Shown: positions 11,330 through 23,039, numbered from the stretch's first letter. The stretch is DNA of 64,000 nucleotides from Quercus robur (GCF_932294415.1 NC_065535.1:91466862-91530861); one strand, 5' to 3'. The notes: generated by a model from the letters alone, not told the origin. Numbers and translations: made by a program.

Positions 11330-12597
11330 AATGAAAGGTAAATTTGAGTTTGAAGGAAATGTAGGGGGATTGGAAAATCTTTTTGATGTCATTACTGTCA
11401 AAGATCTTGTCTCTTTGAGATATTTCTTGGGGCTTGAAATTGCAAGAAATGAAAGGAGCATTACTTTGAATCGAAGAAACTATGCCTTGGAAATCAAGAC
11501 ATTGGTTTGATAGGTTCCAAACCTGTAAGAACTCCAATGAAACAGAACCTACACCTCTCTAACATGAAGGAAAACTAATTCCAGACTCAAGTCAATATAA
11601 GAGGCTAATTGGGAGACTCTCTTACAAGACTCTAACTAGGCTAGATATCACATATGATCTCCATAGGTTGAGTCAATTTCTTGCTGAACCAAAGGAACCA
11701 CACATACTGCTCATAGGGTTCTCCAATACATAAAGGGCTCTCCTAGAAGAGGTCTTTTCTTCTCCACAAAATCAGATTTGCAAGTCAAGGTTTTTTGTGA
11801 TGCTGATTGGGCTAATTGTCCAGAAACTAGAAGATCTTTAACAGATTATAGTGTATTTTTGGGATAGTTTTGGTTTTGTGGAGATCAAAGAAGTAGAGCA
11901 TAGTATCAGTTGAATCAAAGTATAGAAAAATGGCAACTACAAATTGTGAAGTAGTTTGGGTACTTCAATTGATTAAAGATTTAAGAATTTATCATCCAAA
12001 AGTGCAATGTTGTAATGCGATAACCAAACTGCTTTGCACACAAAGGTGGATTGTTATCTTGTTAGGGATGAAATTGCAGAAGTAATCAAGACATTTCCTA
12101 TCTCAAACAACTTTCACGCATCTAGTATCTTTACTAAATTCTTGGGACTAGTAGCTTTTTCTAGATTGGTGAATAGTTTGGGACTAATTAACATCTTTAC
12201 TCCTAGCCCTTCATCTTCTTGTTTGAAAGATCAAGTCTCAAAATTTCCAGTTCAATACTTGAGAGGGAGTGTTAAGCTTTAGGAAGAAAATACACAGCAG
12301 AAAGAAACGACACAAACAACAGTAGCACATGACATCATTCGAATTCAAAGAAAGAAGAAAAAATGAAAACAGTACCGTTTAGAATTTGTGAAGTGTTGTA
12401 TAATTATAATATGTGTAGATATATTATTGATACTTTAGAATTTCTGTTAGTTAGTTAGATTTGGTTTTGCTTTCACACCCTATAGGATTAGTATATAAAT
12501 AGAGCATTGTAATTATCTTCTTAAACTTTCTTATTTTTCTGATTTTTCTGTTTTGATTAATAAGATTTGGTTTGGTGACTCTCTCGCTACCAATACA
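11330..12597 (+). mobile_element. Ty1/copia 3-prime end fossil with 3-prime LTR
   Basis: About 11330-12260 reads as a decayed copia reverse-transcriptase/RNase H end in plus orientation. Family blocks are recognisable, such as the YFLGLEI-type RT motif, the KRLIGRLLY-type connection and the CDADWA-type RNase H motif. A purine-rich tract (GAGAGGGAG, 12261-12269) is followed by a TG...CA block at 12270-12597 with a TATATAAATAG promoter-like motif: a 3-prime LTR of about 330 bp. The element is broken in several places and lacks its 5-prime half; it is old. Confidence 0.8.
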
Positions 12598-13332
12598 GAC
12601 TCTACTTGTACCATGGATCCATATTAGTTCTTATTATATGCTTTAGTTTCCTCCAATATTTTTAAAAATAAAAATAAATGATAGATTGGAGAGGAAAATA
12701 TTGGTTCTATTTATCAAATAAATTATTTATAGATATAATTAAGTTGGATCCCAATCTTACATATTCACCTTTATAGTAATTTTTTTAAAATGCAAAAATT
12801 ATGATACCTTTACAGTAGTTTTTTTAAAATGCAAAAATTATGAAATTCTGGTTTGGTAGGTTAATCACACTTCGTTGTAAAGGTGTGAAGAGTAGTATTG
12901 GTAAGATAACTTAGGCTTAGTTAAAATAATAATAAATTTTTTATAAAAAAAATGGAAAGGAAAAAAGAAAAAAAATACAAGTTCAAGCCTCTCATCAAAA
13001 GAGCAAAATAGGAGCAAATTTAGTTTAACTCATATACCACTCTACTTAAAGTAATGAGGTATTATTTAGTTCTTCTAAAAAGAATTGTTATTTAGTTACA
13101 ACTTACAAGTAGTATCACATGTGATGTACATATGGATGAATTAAAAATTCCATGTAAAAATAAAAATTCTTTATAAATATAATAGAAATTATTTTAATAA
13201 TTAGTGAGTCTGACTCACCTGAAAATTTAATAGGGTTTCATTTAGAATAAATTAATTTTCGTAATTCATGATACTTGGCATAAAAATTCTATGCATTGTA
13301 ATTTTGACTGTTTTTAAATATAAAATTATGAT
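12598..13332. other. Intergenic spacer
   Basis: AT-rich and non-coding. A near-exact pair of TTTTTTTAAAATGCAAAAATTATGA phrases at about 12780 and 12818 forms a small direct repeat about 40 bp apart. No gene seen. Confidence 0.45.
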
Positions 13333-13485
13333 AAATGTGCACAATATTTTCACAACAAATCAAAAATGGTAAGTTGTTACTTCTTCTAATTTGAACTCAA
13401 CACTAAAATTACTTTTTTGCCCACTAATAATAACAAATAACAATCTACAATTTAGGATTTATTGTGAAAATATTGTAAACATAAC
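13333..13485. mobile_element. Short MITE, family B (first copy)
   Basis: About 150 bp with imperfect terminal inverted repeats: CACAATATTTTCACAACAAATC on the left, and TTACAATATTTTCACAATAA on the right when read in reverse. A second copy at 43922-44073 has the same ends and interior phrases (AAGTTGTTA, AACTCAACACTAAAATTAC versus TAATCTTAGTGTTAG). Non-coding. Confidence 0.6.
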
Positions 13486-14241
13486 TGTAGAGTCCCGATT
13501 TGTGGCCCAAACCCAAAGTATATGGGATCTCGGCCCAATGAACCCAATACAATAAATTTGTAGAGAGTGGGTCAAAGAACTAGGTTCTAATGAGTTTAAC
13601 AACGACTAATATGGAATTAAGTGACAATCAAGCACAAATAAGAGGTATTGATGATGTCAATAGACTTTTAGTCCAAGGAGGCCACAATTACATGTATTGA
13701 TCACAGTTGGATATAGAGACAATTTAGATTGCTACAGTGTTTTTTCTCTCTTTTTCTGATCTCTTCTCCATGAAGAGTCTTTCACCTTATATATTCTCCT
13801 TTGGACCATCTTTACCCTACACTTGTTGACCATCTGAACTTTTACTTGAGTATTTGTTCCATCAGACATCCCCTCTGGATTTCTATGAATTGTGGTAGCT
13901 AAGGTAGTATTGTTCAGAGGTCTTCTCCACATAAATGTGGCCAGAAAAGTAGCTGTAGTGCATTTAATGCGGTAATGATAGCTCTCCCTTAGATATTTTT
14001 AGGTTTCTTTCCTTTTTGTATGTTCATGAAGTATGTCTCTATCATTGGAGTTTCTTGGAGGATTACACTAACAGATGGAGTACATATTATGAACTACATT
14101 CATCATTTCTGAGGAGGAATTCCTCCTCGGACAACCTCTTATTTGTTCCCCATCTTTGAGACTTTAATTGGGAACGTTTAACAACTATTTGCTCCTCCTC
14201 GGACAAGGCCCAATATACTATTTTGGGCCCTTGCCCCTACA
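13486..14241. mobile_element. Solo LTR, family A (second copy)
   Basis: A 756-bp block beginning TGTAGAGTCCCG and ending GCCCCTACA, flanked by ATAAC on both sides (13481-13485 and 14242-14246). It shares AATAAATTTGTAGAGAGTGG near its left end and CTCCTCGGACA near its right end with the copy at 10177-10860, so they are one family. No internal region is present. It sits exactly at the right end of a MITE. Confidence 0.8.
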
Positions 14242-16074
14242 ATAACATTTTGCAATTTTTTTAAAAGCTCAAATAGGACTTTGATATATTCTATTGCTTT
14301 CAAATCAGTTTGGTAGACCAAAGTTTTGCAAGAGTTTAATATGCAGGGAACAAATTCTATGCCAAAACCCAATAAAATTGGATAAAGTAGTCGTGTATCA
14401 AATTTTACCGAAGCAAGAAAATTGGAGATAAAACTTTAATTTCTCATTTATTGATAATTATACACAAACTTTAATTTCTCATTTATTAGAAAACTAACCA
14501 CCAATCACATTCACCAATAGAGTGTTCAGCCAACCCACCAATCCACCAAAATCAACCCAATCTAACCTAACTTGTTTGGTTGGGTTGTGTCGATTTTTTT
14601 GGAGTTGATGGGTTGGGTTGTCAAAAGTTTTTTTTATAGCGGGTTGGGGCGGGTGTGCGCATGTCAGTAGATTCACAAATCAATTTAACATAACCCAGCC
14701 CACCTATATTTAAAATATATATTGTGTAGGTTTATTATTTACTCTTTTGGTTTGCTGTTGTTTGTATTGGTTTGATGCACTAATCAAATAGTTTGTATTG
14801 GTTTAATACTATGCTGAAGTTTAATTAATAAATATATTCTATAAAAAAATTAATAAATATATTTTATTAGTGCATTTTAAATTAAATTACGTTAAAACTT
14901 AAATTAACTAAAAATTAATAAAGAGATGAGTTATTGTGGAATTTGTTAAAGAAAAAGTTAACATGCATGTAAGTTAAATTAAATTAATTAAGAGGAGTTA
15001 TCTAAACTAATAAATAACACGTAGGTTATGAGAAGAATTGAAAGACTATATATATAGCTATGCTATGGATTAAATTTAGATCAAGAGTGAATGAAGAGAA
15101 ACAGTTAAAGCAAAGAGCATTAATTGTGTGAGAATGAGTGAATTCAATAATACTCCTAATTCCTAAATACTTGAGAGATTTCGGGTCAAAGATAGGTGTT
15201 TCTTTTGGTGGAGTTTTGAACTCAACCACTTATACAAAGTTAGTCCAAGTTACACAACGAACTATTGGACTGTTGTATTCTATAGAAGACAAGTCAAAAG
15301 TGAATTTCTGTTGTATTGGTTTCTAAGCTTTACTAACAGCAAAGGGTTTAAATTTTCCTAAAGAGAGCGAGATTTCTATGCCTCAATTTGACGTTGTTTG
15401 TTTATATTTTTATTTGTGTTGTACTCATCTTTAAAAATAAAAAATAAAAAGCTGCTCAACCCGTGGGTCCAACACAAGCCCATCAGTGGCAAAGTGATCA
15501 CTAACAAAACTATTCCCATTTATGCTTAACAAGTAGAAACCAATACAACAACAGTACGTTTTTTAATGAGTCACGTGAGTGTCTCATGCTTACTTAAACT
15601 AAAGCTACACGACCTGCAGCACATTTGCTGATATATATTAAAATATTAAAACTACTGTCGTTTAGATAGAAAATACAAATTGTTTGCTAGTCTCCTAGGA
15701 TATGCTGCAGAGTCTTCAACCTTTTTTTTTTTTTTTTTGTTTGATGGGAGAGTCTTCAACCTTTTTCATTCAATCTCTGAGACTCCTCTTCAAGATGGAG
15801 TGTGGGAGTTTGGATATTAATCACACCGATCTCGGACAATAGCACTGAAAATTGATTGAAGCGATTAGCTTTAATAAGTAAATCCGCAAATTATTGTTTT
15901 TTTAGTTACTTTAAGATATTACAAATTTTAATATAATATTTATAAATTAATTTGTTACAATTAAAAAAAATTAATTTAGGACTGAATTACTAATCACATT
16001 CATAGACACGTTAATTTTTAGAATTGTAGTAAAAATTTTATTGTCTTTGGCAGTTTTATTTATTAAAGAAAAGT

Positions 16075-16087
16075 TATATATATATAT

Positions 16088-16135
<48 letters not shown>
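16075..16135. repeat. (AT)n microsatellite
   Basis: About 60 bp of AT dinucleotides, interrupted once by AA near 16100. Confidence 0.9.
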
Positions 16136-16138
<3 letters not shown>

Positions 16139-17539
16139 TTTTTATCCGGGGTTTATACAAGTGTAGATTGTAGGTATATAACAGGAAGATTACAACAAAG
16201 ATGATTCGAAAGTAACGCAATTTCTAAGAAACTGATGGCAATCTTCCACCCAAATTTATGAAGAGAGATGGGAAAAAGCATAATTAGCAAAAGGAGCCCG
16301 TATTTGTTGCTATGACCATAGCATAAACTGGCCGAAGCAAATAAAAAAAGTCCCCAAATACTCATTTAAATCATCTATCAATAAACAGCCCCAAGCATTC
16401 AGACATAAACCTGGGGACTGTAAATCTTAATAAGTTAATAATAATGAACTGTTCAAAATTTTCCAAAATAATGTCCCCCAACCCCAAATATAAGAGTCCG
16501 TTTAATTCTAACAATTACAGTACACAAATGAAGCTATGAAACTACTTATGTTTATTTTGTTTTTTATAATTGATGATATCAAAATGTAGAAATTTTCTGC
16601 TGTGAAAATCTTAGCAAAATAAATTGAACACTCAAAAAAAAAAAGTATTTTATCAAACAATACGTAATAAATCTCACCGCACTTAAATAGAATACATGAA
16701 AAATGAGTTATTAATAAAAAAGAAGTTTTATTGATGCTTAAAATATGACGTACACACACTTTGCAACTCACACTATTCACTATTTCACTCATTGCTTTTT
16801 TCCTTAGACTTGCTCTCACATTACTTATTCTTGGATATCTATATCACTTCTTATTGGATGCTACGCACTTCTTAGATGCTACTCACTTATTCTCGGATAT
16901 TCAACACTTCTATTAGATACCTTACACGCATAACCGAAGAAGCAATATATAGAACTTACAAAGGAGACATGACAACTAAGTTGCAATTGTTGAAATCTGA
17001 TTCCTACAAAGTTGCAATTGTTGAAATCATGGAGAAGAAAAATCAAGGAAAGAATCATGTATTCTTCACATTTTCTCCACACCTTGCTTGTAGTCACACT
17101 CACACATGCAAAATAATTGATTATCACCGGCCTAGTGCTAGATTCCGTGATGACTCTCACACAAAAGAGTTATCAATTCTTAGGTGAAAGAAATTTTTCA
17201 ATAAAAACAAGATAAAAGAGACCCATACTTGTGTTTTGGGAAAAATAATACCCTGGATATATATTTCTTCTCTCTCCCGATAAAGTGTACCTTTTCATGT
17301 TTAGGACCTGAGAAAAAGAAAGGGAATATATATATATATATATATATATAAGGGGAAATTGTCAATTACAAATTATGTATATTTTAATAGAGACGGGTTT
17401 AAGTTGGTACATGACAACCAAAATTGTTGTCCATGGCAGGGAGGCTAACTAACACTCATCAAGTCGGTGATCTCAACTATCAAGACACATTTACCTTCTT
17501 CCTTTGGGATAAAATCGCTAGAACCAAAAAATTGAGAGA

Positions 17540-17561
17540 GGGGGGGGGGGGGGGGGGGGGG
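17540..17561. repeat. Homopolymer G tract (22 nt)
   Basis: Twenty-two consecutive G on the plus strand following GAGAGA. Such a run is prone to length error in sequencing and could adopt G-quadruplex structure. Confidence 0.85.
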
Positions 17562-18402
17562 TGCTTTTCTGGCTAACCAGGCGTGCAGAATTTGGACATT
17601 CCTAACACATTTCTTACAATCCACAGTTTCTAATAATGGATCACATTCTTGGAGTTTTCTGCTAGGGGAGAGGGAAAAGAAAGAAAAGGGGTGCCTCATT
17701 GTTTTGGCTACATTAAAAAAGTAGTTTCTTGAGAGCAAAAATCCAAAATAAATTTGAGTTACAAGCAAGAAGGAAATGCTTGAACAGGAAAACTTCTACT
17801 ACCGAAATCTCATTACAAACAGCAAGTTAATCTACCTCCAAAAACCAGCACCTTTATCATTTTTTTTTTCTACAGAAGATTTCAAAATTATTTAATATTT
17901 AACACCAAATTTTTGTCACTAGAAGAAACACAATATTTCAATTCCATGTCATACATGGAAAAAATCTTAGATGAGACAGACGCATGCACCCATTGTCTCA
18001 CAAGATAACATCTCTGTACATGATACATACCCAAGAAAACAACCACATATAGAGTGCCTCTTATACTTAAATTTATAATGAATGTTACAAGGGGTTTTTA
18101 AATTCACATTTAAAAATTCATAATAACATGTCTAAGAATGAATCTTGATGACAGAGTTATAATTTTCTCATGAAAAGAAGCAAGTTTCGTGAGGGGGTCT
18201 ATACCCAAATTCAAAAGAAATCACAAATTTTTTTCATTGGGACAATTTATCAAACAAATAAAATGCAAAAAGAATGAACCTAAATTGTGAACTCAGTTTG
18301 AGCATGAAACCCCTGAACTGAAGACCCAATACAAAAGTCACTTAAATCATTCCACTTCACACGGGTATCAGAGATAAGCAAGGTCAAACTCAATATTGCT
18401 TC

Positions 18403-18485
18403 TTAGTTCTTCCACGACTCAACGAGTTTGATTAATGCTACACGAGATGACCCGCCCTCACACACTGTAGCCTTAGCTCCTTCTT
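18403..18485 (-). other. Out-of-frame remnant of the glycosyltransferase C-terminus
   Basis: Directly after the stop of the glycosyltransferase, the next frame reads KEGAKATVCEGGSSRVAL then LVESWKN and a TAA at 18405-18403. That is the normal C-terminal tail of UGT88-type enzymes. One missing base near 18486, in what would be a GCT-ATG-AAA context, separates it from the main frame. Either a real frameshift or a base-call/assembly error. Confidence 0.8.
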
Positions 18486-19811
18486 TCAAGCAATAACTCG
18501 TTCCCTAACAGTGGAGTTATTGTTTTCTGAGTCCATTAACTCTCTTACTCGCTTCTCCACCTCTGTTGCACTCACAAACCCGTCCTTTGACTCGTTCATC
18601 CACAACGCAATTTTCACATCCTCCACCAACACCACCCTGTTAAACCTTTGCTCCGCGTAAAGGGGCCACGCCACCATTGGCACTCCAGCACACACCACTT
18701 CAAGCACTGAGTTCCATCCATAATGACTCACAAACCCACCAACCGAGTTGTGATTCAACACGGCCACCTGTGGTGCCCAGGACTTCACTACCAGTCCCCT
18801 CTCTTTCGTACGACCCAAGAAACCCTCAGGAAGTAACGAATCCAAATCTGGGTCAGGCTGAGTTGACACAGCCAAGCTATGATTTTCATCACCACTAGGT
18901 GGATTACGCACCACCCATAAGAACCTGTGCCCACTATTTTCCAACCCTGAAGCTATCTCCTTCAACTGCTCTATAGAGAATAACCCCATGCTTCCAAAGC
19001 ACAAAAACACAACACTTTGACTCGGTTGCGAGTCAAGCCACGTTAAGCACTCGTGTGCCAGGGCCTCATCTTCATTGTGACCACGACTTAATGGTCCTAT
19101 GTAGTACACAGGGGGTGTGGGATTGTCCGGGACGCATAGCCCATCAGCTATTGCTTGAATAGCTCGTGGCTCCAATGATTCAAAGGTGTTGACAATTATT
19201 CCTGCTGAATTAGCCAATGTGATTGAGTATTCTAGAAAGCACTTGTTATTGAGTAATATTTTTGGCAAATCAGAAGATTGAAATGGTGGTACTCCAGGAA
19301 CGTTAAGGATCTGGGATTTATTGAGGTCTTTGAAATTTATGGTGCTGTTTTTTTGGATGGTAGGGAGATATAGTTTATAAGTCAGAGCAGCGGCACCGGA
19401 AGTTGAAAAATGGTAGCCGGGGATGTTGAGTTTGGCTGCAATGGAAAGAGCATTAGAGCAAAAGAAATCCACGATGAGTGCTTGGGTGTTGTAGCTTTTG
19501 GAAATGGAAAGGAGAGATTGGTGGACATTGGGATTGTTAAGGTTTATGAACTCAAAGATAAGAGATTCAATGCTTGAATTAGAGGTATTGGGAGGAAGAG
19601 TAATGGTGGGGTGATTGTGAAAAGTGATGTATGGTGTGGTAGAAGACACAGCAGCTATGTTTGGAGCTGTGGAGCTAGCTCCATACGGTACCGGAGCGAT
19701 AAGAATGTGGATGGTGAGTGAAGGCTGGTGGGTGTGTATTAGTTTGCCTAGCTCTACCATGGGAATCAGGTGGCCGGCGGCTGGTGTTGTGTATAGAACT
19801 ATGGCCTCCAT
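18486..19811 (-). CDS. UDP-glycosyltransferase, UGT88-like, frame lost near C-terminus
   Basis: A plant family-1 glycosyltransferase that transfers sugar from a UDP-sugar to small molecules such as flavonoids or other phenolics; the acceptor cannot be told. Intronless, 441 aa from the ATG at 19811, with the typical start MEAIVLYTTPAAGHLIPMVE. A 27-residue in-frame upstream extension exists but does not look like this family. Visible are the catalytic His14 (AGH), the partner Asp115 (IVDFFC) and the 44-residue PSPG donor box, residues 345-388, starting WAPQ and ending AEQ. The last Gln usually goes with UDP-glucose. The box has HYGWNS where HCGWNS is usual. The frame stops at RERVIA; the expected tail of about 28 residues follows out of frame. 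The core folds are complete, so activity is possible but uncertain. Confidence 0.9.
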   Translation of the reverse strand: MEAIVLYTTPAAGHLIPMVELGKLIHTHQPSLTIHILIAPVPYGASSTAPNIAAVSSTTPYITFHNHPTITLPPNTSNSSIESLIFEFINLNNPNVHQSLLSISKSYNTQALIVDFFCSNALSIAAKLNIPGYHFSTSGAAALTYKLYLPTIQKNSTINFKDLNKSQILNVPGVPPFQSSDLPKILLNNKCFLEYSITLANSAGIIVNTFESLEPRAIQAIADGLCVPDNPTPPVYYIGPLSRGHNEDEALAHECLTWLDSQPSQSVVFLCFGSMGLFSIEQLKEIASGLENSGHRFLWVVRNPPSGDENHSLAVSTQPDPDLDSLLPEGFLGRTKERGLVVKSWAPQVAVLNHNSVGGFVSHYGWNSVLEVVCAGVPMVAWPLYAEQRFNRVVLVEDVKIALWMNESKDGFVSATEVEKRVRELMDSENNNSTVRERVIA

Positions 19812-19892
19812 AGCTGCCGATCGAGAAACTAGTGCGGGAGTATCGGTATCGAATTCAATGGAGAAGATAAAACTTAAAAGGAAATAGACCAA

Positions 19893-20097
19893 ATGATTGG
19901 TGGTCTTTTTTTAAAAGAAAATTATAGTACTATAGTCTCTTCGAATTTTTTTACAATATATTTTACAAAATGAGGTGACAAATTAACATATATGATTAAT
20001 TCAGCCAGATCTATAGTGGCAGTTTATGGGGTTATAGCCGCTGTCTAAAAACGCTGCTATAGCCCTACTTTTTTGTAATTAAAAAAAAAAAACCATA
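19893..20097. other. Spacer with TE-like snap-back motif
   Basis: At about 20030-20068 GGTTATAGCCGCTG and CGCTGCTATAGCC form an imperfect hairpin. Motifs of the TATAGCGGCG type occur at subterminal ends of several plant DNA transposons, so this is probably a fragment. It lies just outside the 9-bp duplication of the neighbouring Mutator-like element. Confidence 0.35.
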
Positions 20098-20106
20098 TAT
20101 AATTAA

Positions 20107-21506
20107 AGATAAAGTTTAGTTACAAAATTAATTGTAACCTTAGGCTACATACTCACTCAATATCTTTTTATTAGAGGTGAATTTTGATAAATCCACCATT
20201 GAATTACATATTTTTCTTATATTCTCCACGTTTGCAAAATTTCTAGGAAATTAAAGATTAATAGCCATGTGGCCCATGTCATTTATAAATTTTTAAATTG
20301 CAAGTTTTTGTAATTTAAAATGTGGCCCAAACCATGGCCAAATAAAATTTAAAAAAAAAAAAGGCCTAAAGCCAGACCGTGACCCAATCAAATTTCTTTT
20401 TATGTTTGCTCATATTCAAGCTTGAATCTGGGCAAACATAATTTTTTTTTTTTTTTTTTTTTTATACTAGCAAGAGTATACTTAGGTAGAGAAAATCAAT
20501 GAATGAAATTCCCATATATAAAAATTGTTGAAAAATAATAAAGATTTGAAGTTTGGTACAGAAGATCAAAGAATGAAATTGGAAAATTGAAAAATAAAAA
20601 GACCCATCAGGAAATTATGGATGAACAATGACCAAAGATTTATGATTTCCCCTTTCAAAATCACAAATTCAAACACAAATCCTAACACAAACACAAACAT
20701 AGAAATCACAAACACAAAATTTTCAAATTTATGATTTTCCCTTTCAAAATCACAAACACAAACACAAATTTCAGATTTATGATTTTCCCATTCAAAATCA
20801 CAAACACAAACACAAACACAAACACAAACACAAACACAAATATCACAAACACAAACATAAACTCACTTGATTGATACGAAATGAACCTAGGAAAAACGAA
20901 AAAGAAAAAGATGGAGAACGACGGTGGAGAAACATGGAGGGAGCGAGGCGGCTGGGCTGAGCCAAGGCAAGGGACCGAATGAGGGTATGGTCGGTGGCAG
21001 TGATGCAGGGATGAGAGTGAGAGTGGGCCACTCGGTAATGGTGAGAGGGTGAGGGAGGGGGGCGGCTAGGCTGAGGAGGCTGAGAGGCATTGTATGTTGA
21101 GAGAGAGTTGAAAGAAAATGATAGGTTTAGGGTTATATATATATATATGGGTATTTTTGAAATTTTAGTTTTATTCTAAATGGGTCGGGTTCGGCTTCGG
21201 CTTCGGGGCAGGTATTGCAAAACCCGGACCCGATTTGGGTTTTATTTTAAAAACCCAGACCCGACCCTATTGTTTATTGAGTTAGGTAAAACTTGAACCA
21301 TTAGGGTAGGGTTGGGTCTGGTCGGGTCAGGTCGGGTAACAATTGTCATCCCTAATATCCGATTGACACAAAATTTGACATATGTATTAAGAGCATAAAA
21401 AACATGCAATTCAACGGTTAGATTTTCAAAATATGCAGTAATATTTATTTTATTGAATCAGTTTATAGCCTTACACTACAACCAATTTTATAGCTAAACT
21501 TTGTCC
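20107..21506. mobile_element. Non-autonomous Mutator-like element with 9-bp TSD
   Basis: 1400 bp flanked by TATAATTAA (20098-20106 and 21507-21515), a 9-bp duplication typical of Mutator-like transposons. Terminal inverted repeats of about 55 bp begin AGATAAAGTTTAG on the left and GGACAAAGTTTAG on the right (reverse strand) and continue with matching ACAAAATT, TTGTA and AAGGCTA blocks. Both ends match the 403-bp element at 51300-51702, including subterminal phrases, so they are one family. The middle (about 20325-21354) is absent from that relative and is listed as a nested insert. No transposase is encoded. Confidence 0.85.
20325..21354. mobile_element. Insert nested in the Mutator-like element
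   Basis: Sequence inside the 20107-21506 element that has no match in the shorter relative. The right end, read in reverse, starts TAGGGATGACAATTGTTACC and runs into CCGACC-rich DNA, like hAT (Ac-type) ends. The left border is not clear. The insert holds an (ACAAAC)n-like array at about 20690-20860 and a CCGAC/GGGTCGG-rich arm at about 21180-21340. Open frames in the GC-rich part (20843-21090) look compositional, not coding. Confidence 0.45.
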
Positions 21507-21515
21507 TATAATTAA

Positions 21516-23037
21516 TAAGTAGATTTTAACAACTTAATAAAAAAATATTTAAATTAATATTTTATAACAGATGACAGTTTATAAGACTTATATAGTAAAA
21601 TTTATATTGTTTTTAATATAATTTTCTTTGTAAATTAACTTATGCTTTTTAGTGGCCTGTTGTCTTGATTTTTAATTTTAAGTTGTTAGTGTGCATAATT
21701 AAAATAAAAAAAAAGGAAAAAAAAAATTTAAAATATAAAAACCGGAAGTGCCATACATGCTGCCATTTAATATTTCTATGGTTGAGTTACTTTAAGGCTA
21801 TATAGTTAATTAAGTTAGTAGAAGAATATATCTCTCAAAACAAAGTTAGTAGAAGAATATTGTATAACTTTGGTTACTAATGATTCCTACAATATTTTCC
21901 ACGACCTTTTGTTTTAGAAATAAAATAATATTTCTTACACATCATTTTGAATTTATCTGCAGATCGATTCTTTTTCAAGCCCAATCATACCTACAGTAAA
22001 AAAAAAAAAAAAAAAAAAAGTCCAATCATACCTATTAAAAAACTTGGTATGTTTCTAATTATATATTTAGGTAATAATGGTGGCCTAATATTAAATAAAG
22101 ACTAGGTTAGGTCTAAACCTCTCATAATACATACAAAAATGATAATAAATAAATAGAATACAAATATCCTACATGATCAAAAACAACCAAATCTTTGTTG
22201 TATTTAAGAAAATTAAGGATCTATTTGGTAAGAGATTTCTAGTAATATTATTGTTGTTTTATGAAAATACAAGTGGATAAAAAAGCATGTAAAAATACGT
22301 GTAACGTTGTTTAAACACTAAAAATTGTTGTTTAAATGTTCCCCAATACCTTGGTGTACCGGCTCATTTCTATCATTTCAGTAGTATCTTATTTCAGATT
22401 GGCCCAATACCAAGGTTTACCGGCCCAAAAATTGAACTTGCCATCTTTGCATAGCAGTTTCTTCTTCTTGTCCGGTGCATGCCACTGTTTCTTTTAATTT
22501 CTGTGTTTTTGCTCTACACAGAAAGTAGAAACCAATGAGTTTTACCGCCAACAAACAACAATTGCTATATCTTTCTTCTTAAATATCTTTTACAGTTTTA
22601 CTTTTCTCCTTTTATTTAAAATACTTACTTAATGGGCAGACAAGTCTTCGGCCTTCTCTTCATTTTTTATTCTTCTAATTCATGGGAAATTGTTTTGTTA
22701 TTGGGTAAATGGCTCGGGCTTAAGATACTTTGGACATGTTTGCATAAAAAATGGTAAGAAATTAGATTATAATTAAATATAACTATATAAGTCAACATAG
22801 TATACACACAATTTTTTTAAGGATCATTGAGCCTAATTTAATTCTTTTTTGCTAGAACGTGCTCTAGATTCCGCTTGAGTAAAATCTTCAATCTTGCTCA
22901 GTCAATAGAAGTGGTTTCTAGAATTACAAAGTAAATAACACAAAATTACCACACTTTTCGTTATAGAATTAGCCAATACTAAATTTTCTAACAAAATATA
23001 CAAAAAATTTACTCAGCGTTAGCCATAAATTAGACAT
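21516..23037. other. Intergenic spacer
   Basis: AT-rich, non-coding. Two related phrases with TACCGGC (CAATACCTTGGTGTACCGGC at about 22346 and CAATACCAAGGTTTACCGGC at about 22410) make a short direct repeat 60 bp apart. An A tract lies at about 21999-22019. Confidence 0.45.
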
Positions 23038-23039
23038 TG

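Larger units (their letters stand above)
14247..18402. other. Long intergenic spacer
   Basis: No convincing gene. Contents seen: a GGTTGGGTT/AACCCA-rich patch at about 14510-14720 that resembles a decayed DNA transposon; an (AT)n tract at about 16075-16135; tandem-like phrases around 16823-16920 (CACTTCT-TAGATGCTAC repeated); a direct repeat AAGTTGCAATTGTTGAAATC at about 16979 and 17010; an AT run at 17329-17350; and a 22-nt G tract at 17540-17561. Confidence 0.45.

Noticed and set aside
12034-12282. 82-codon plus-strand frame
   Set aside because: It belongs to the decayed copia 3-prime region, not to a host gene.
16508-17187. Frames of 93-103 codons on both strands
   Set aside because: No recognisable domain, and they overlap each other with short repeats; more likely non-coding.
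19624-19887. Plus-strand 87-codon frame
   Set aside because: Antisense to the N-terminal part of the glycosyltransferase.
20843-21090. Pro/Ser/Leu-rich frames
   Set aside because: Lie within the nested insert of a Mutator-like element and reflect GAGAG/GGGAGG composition.
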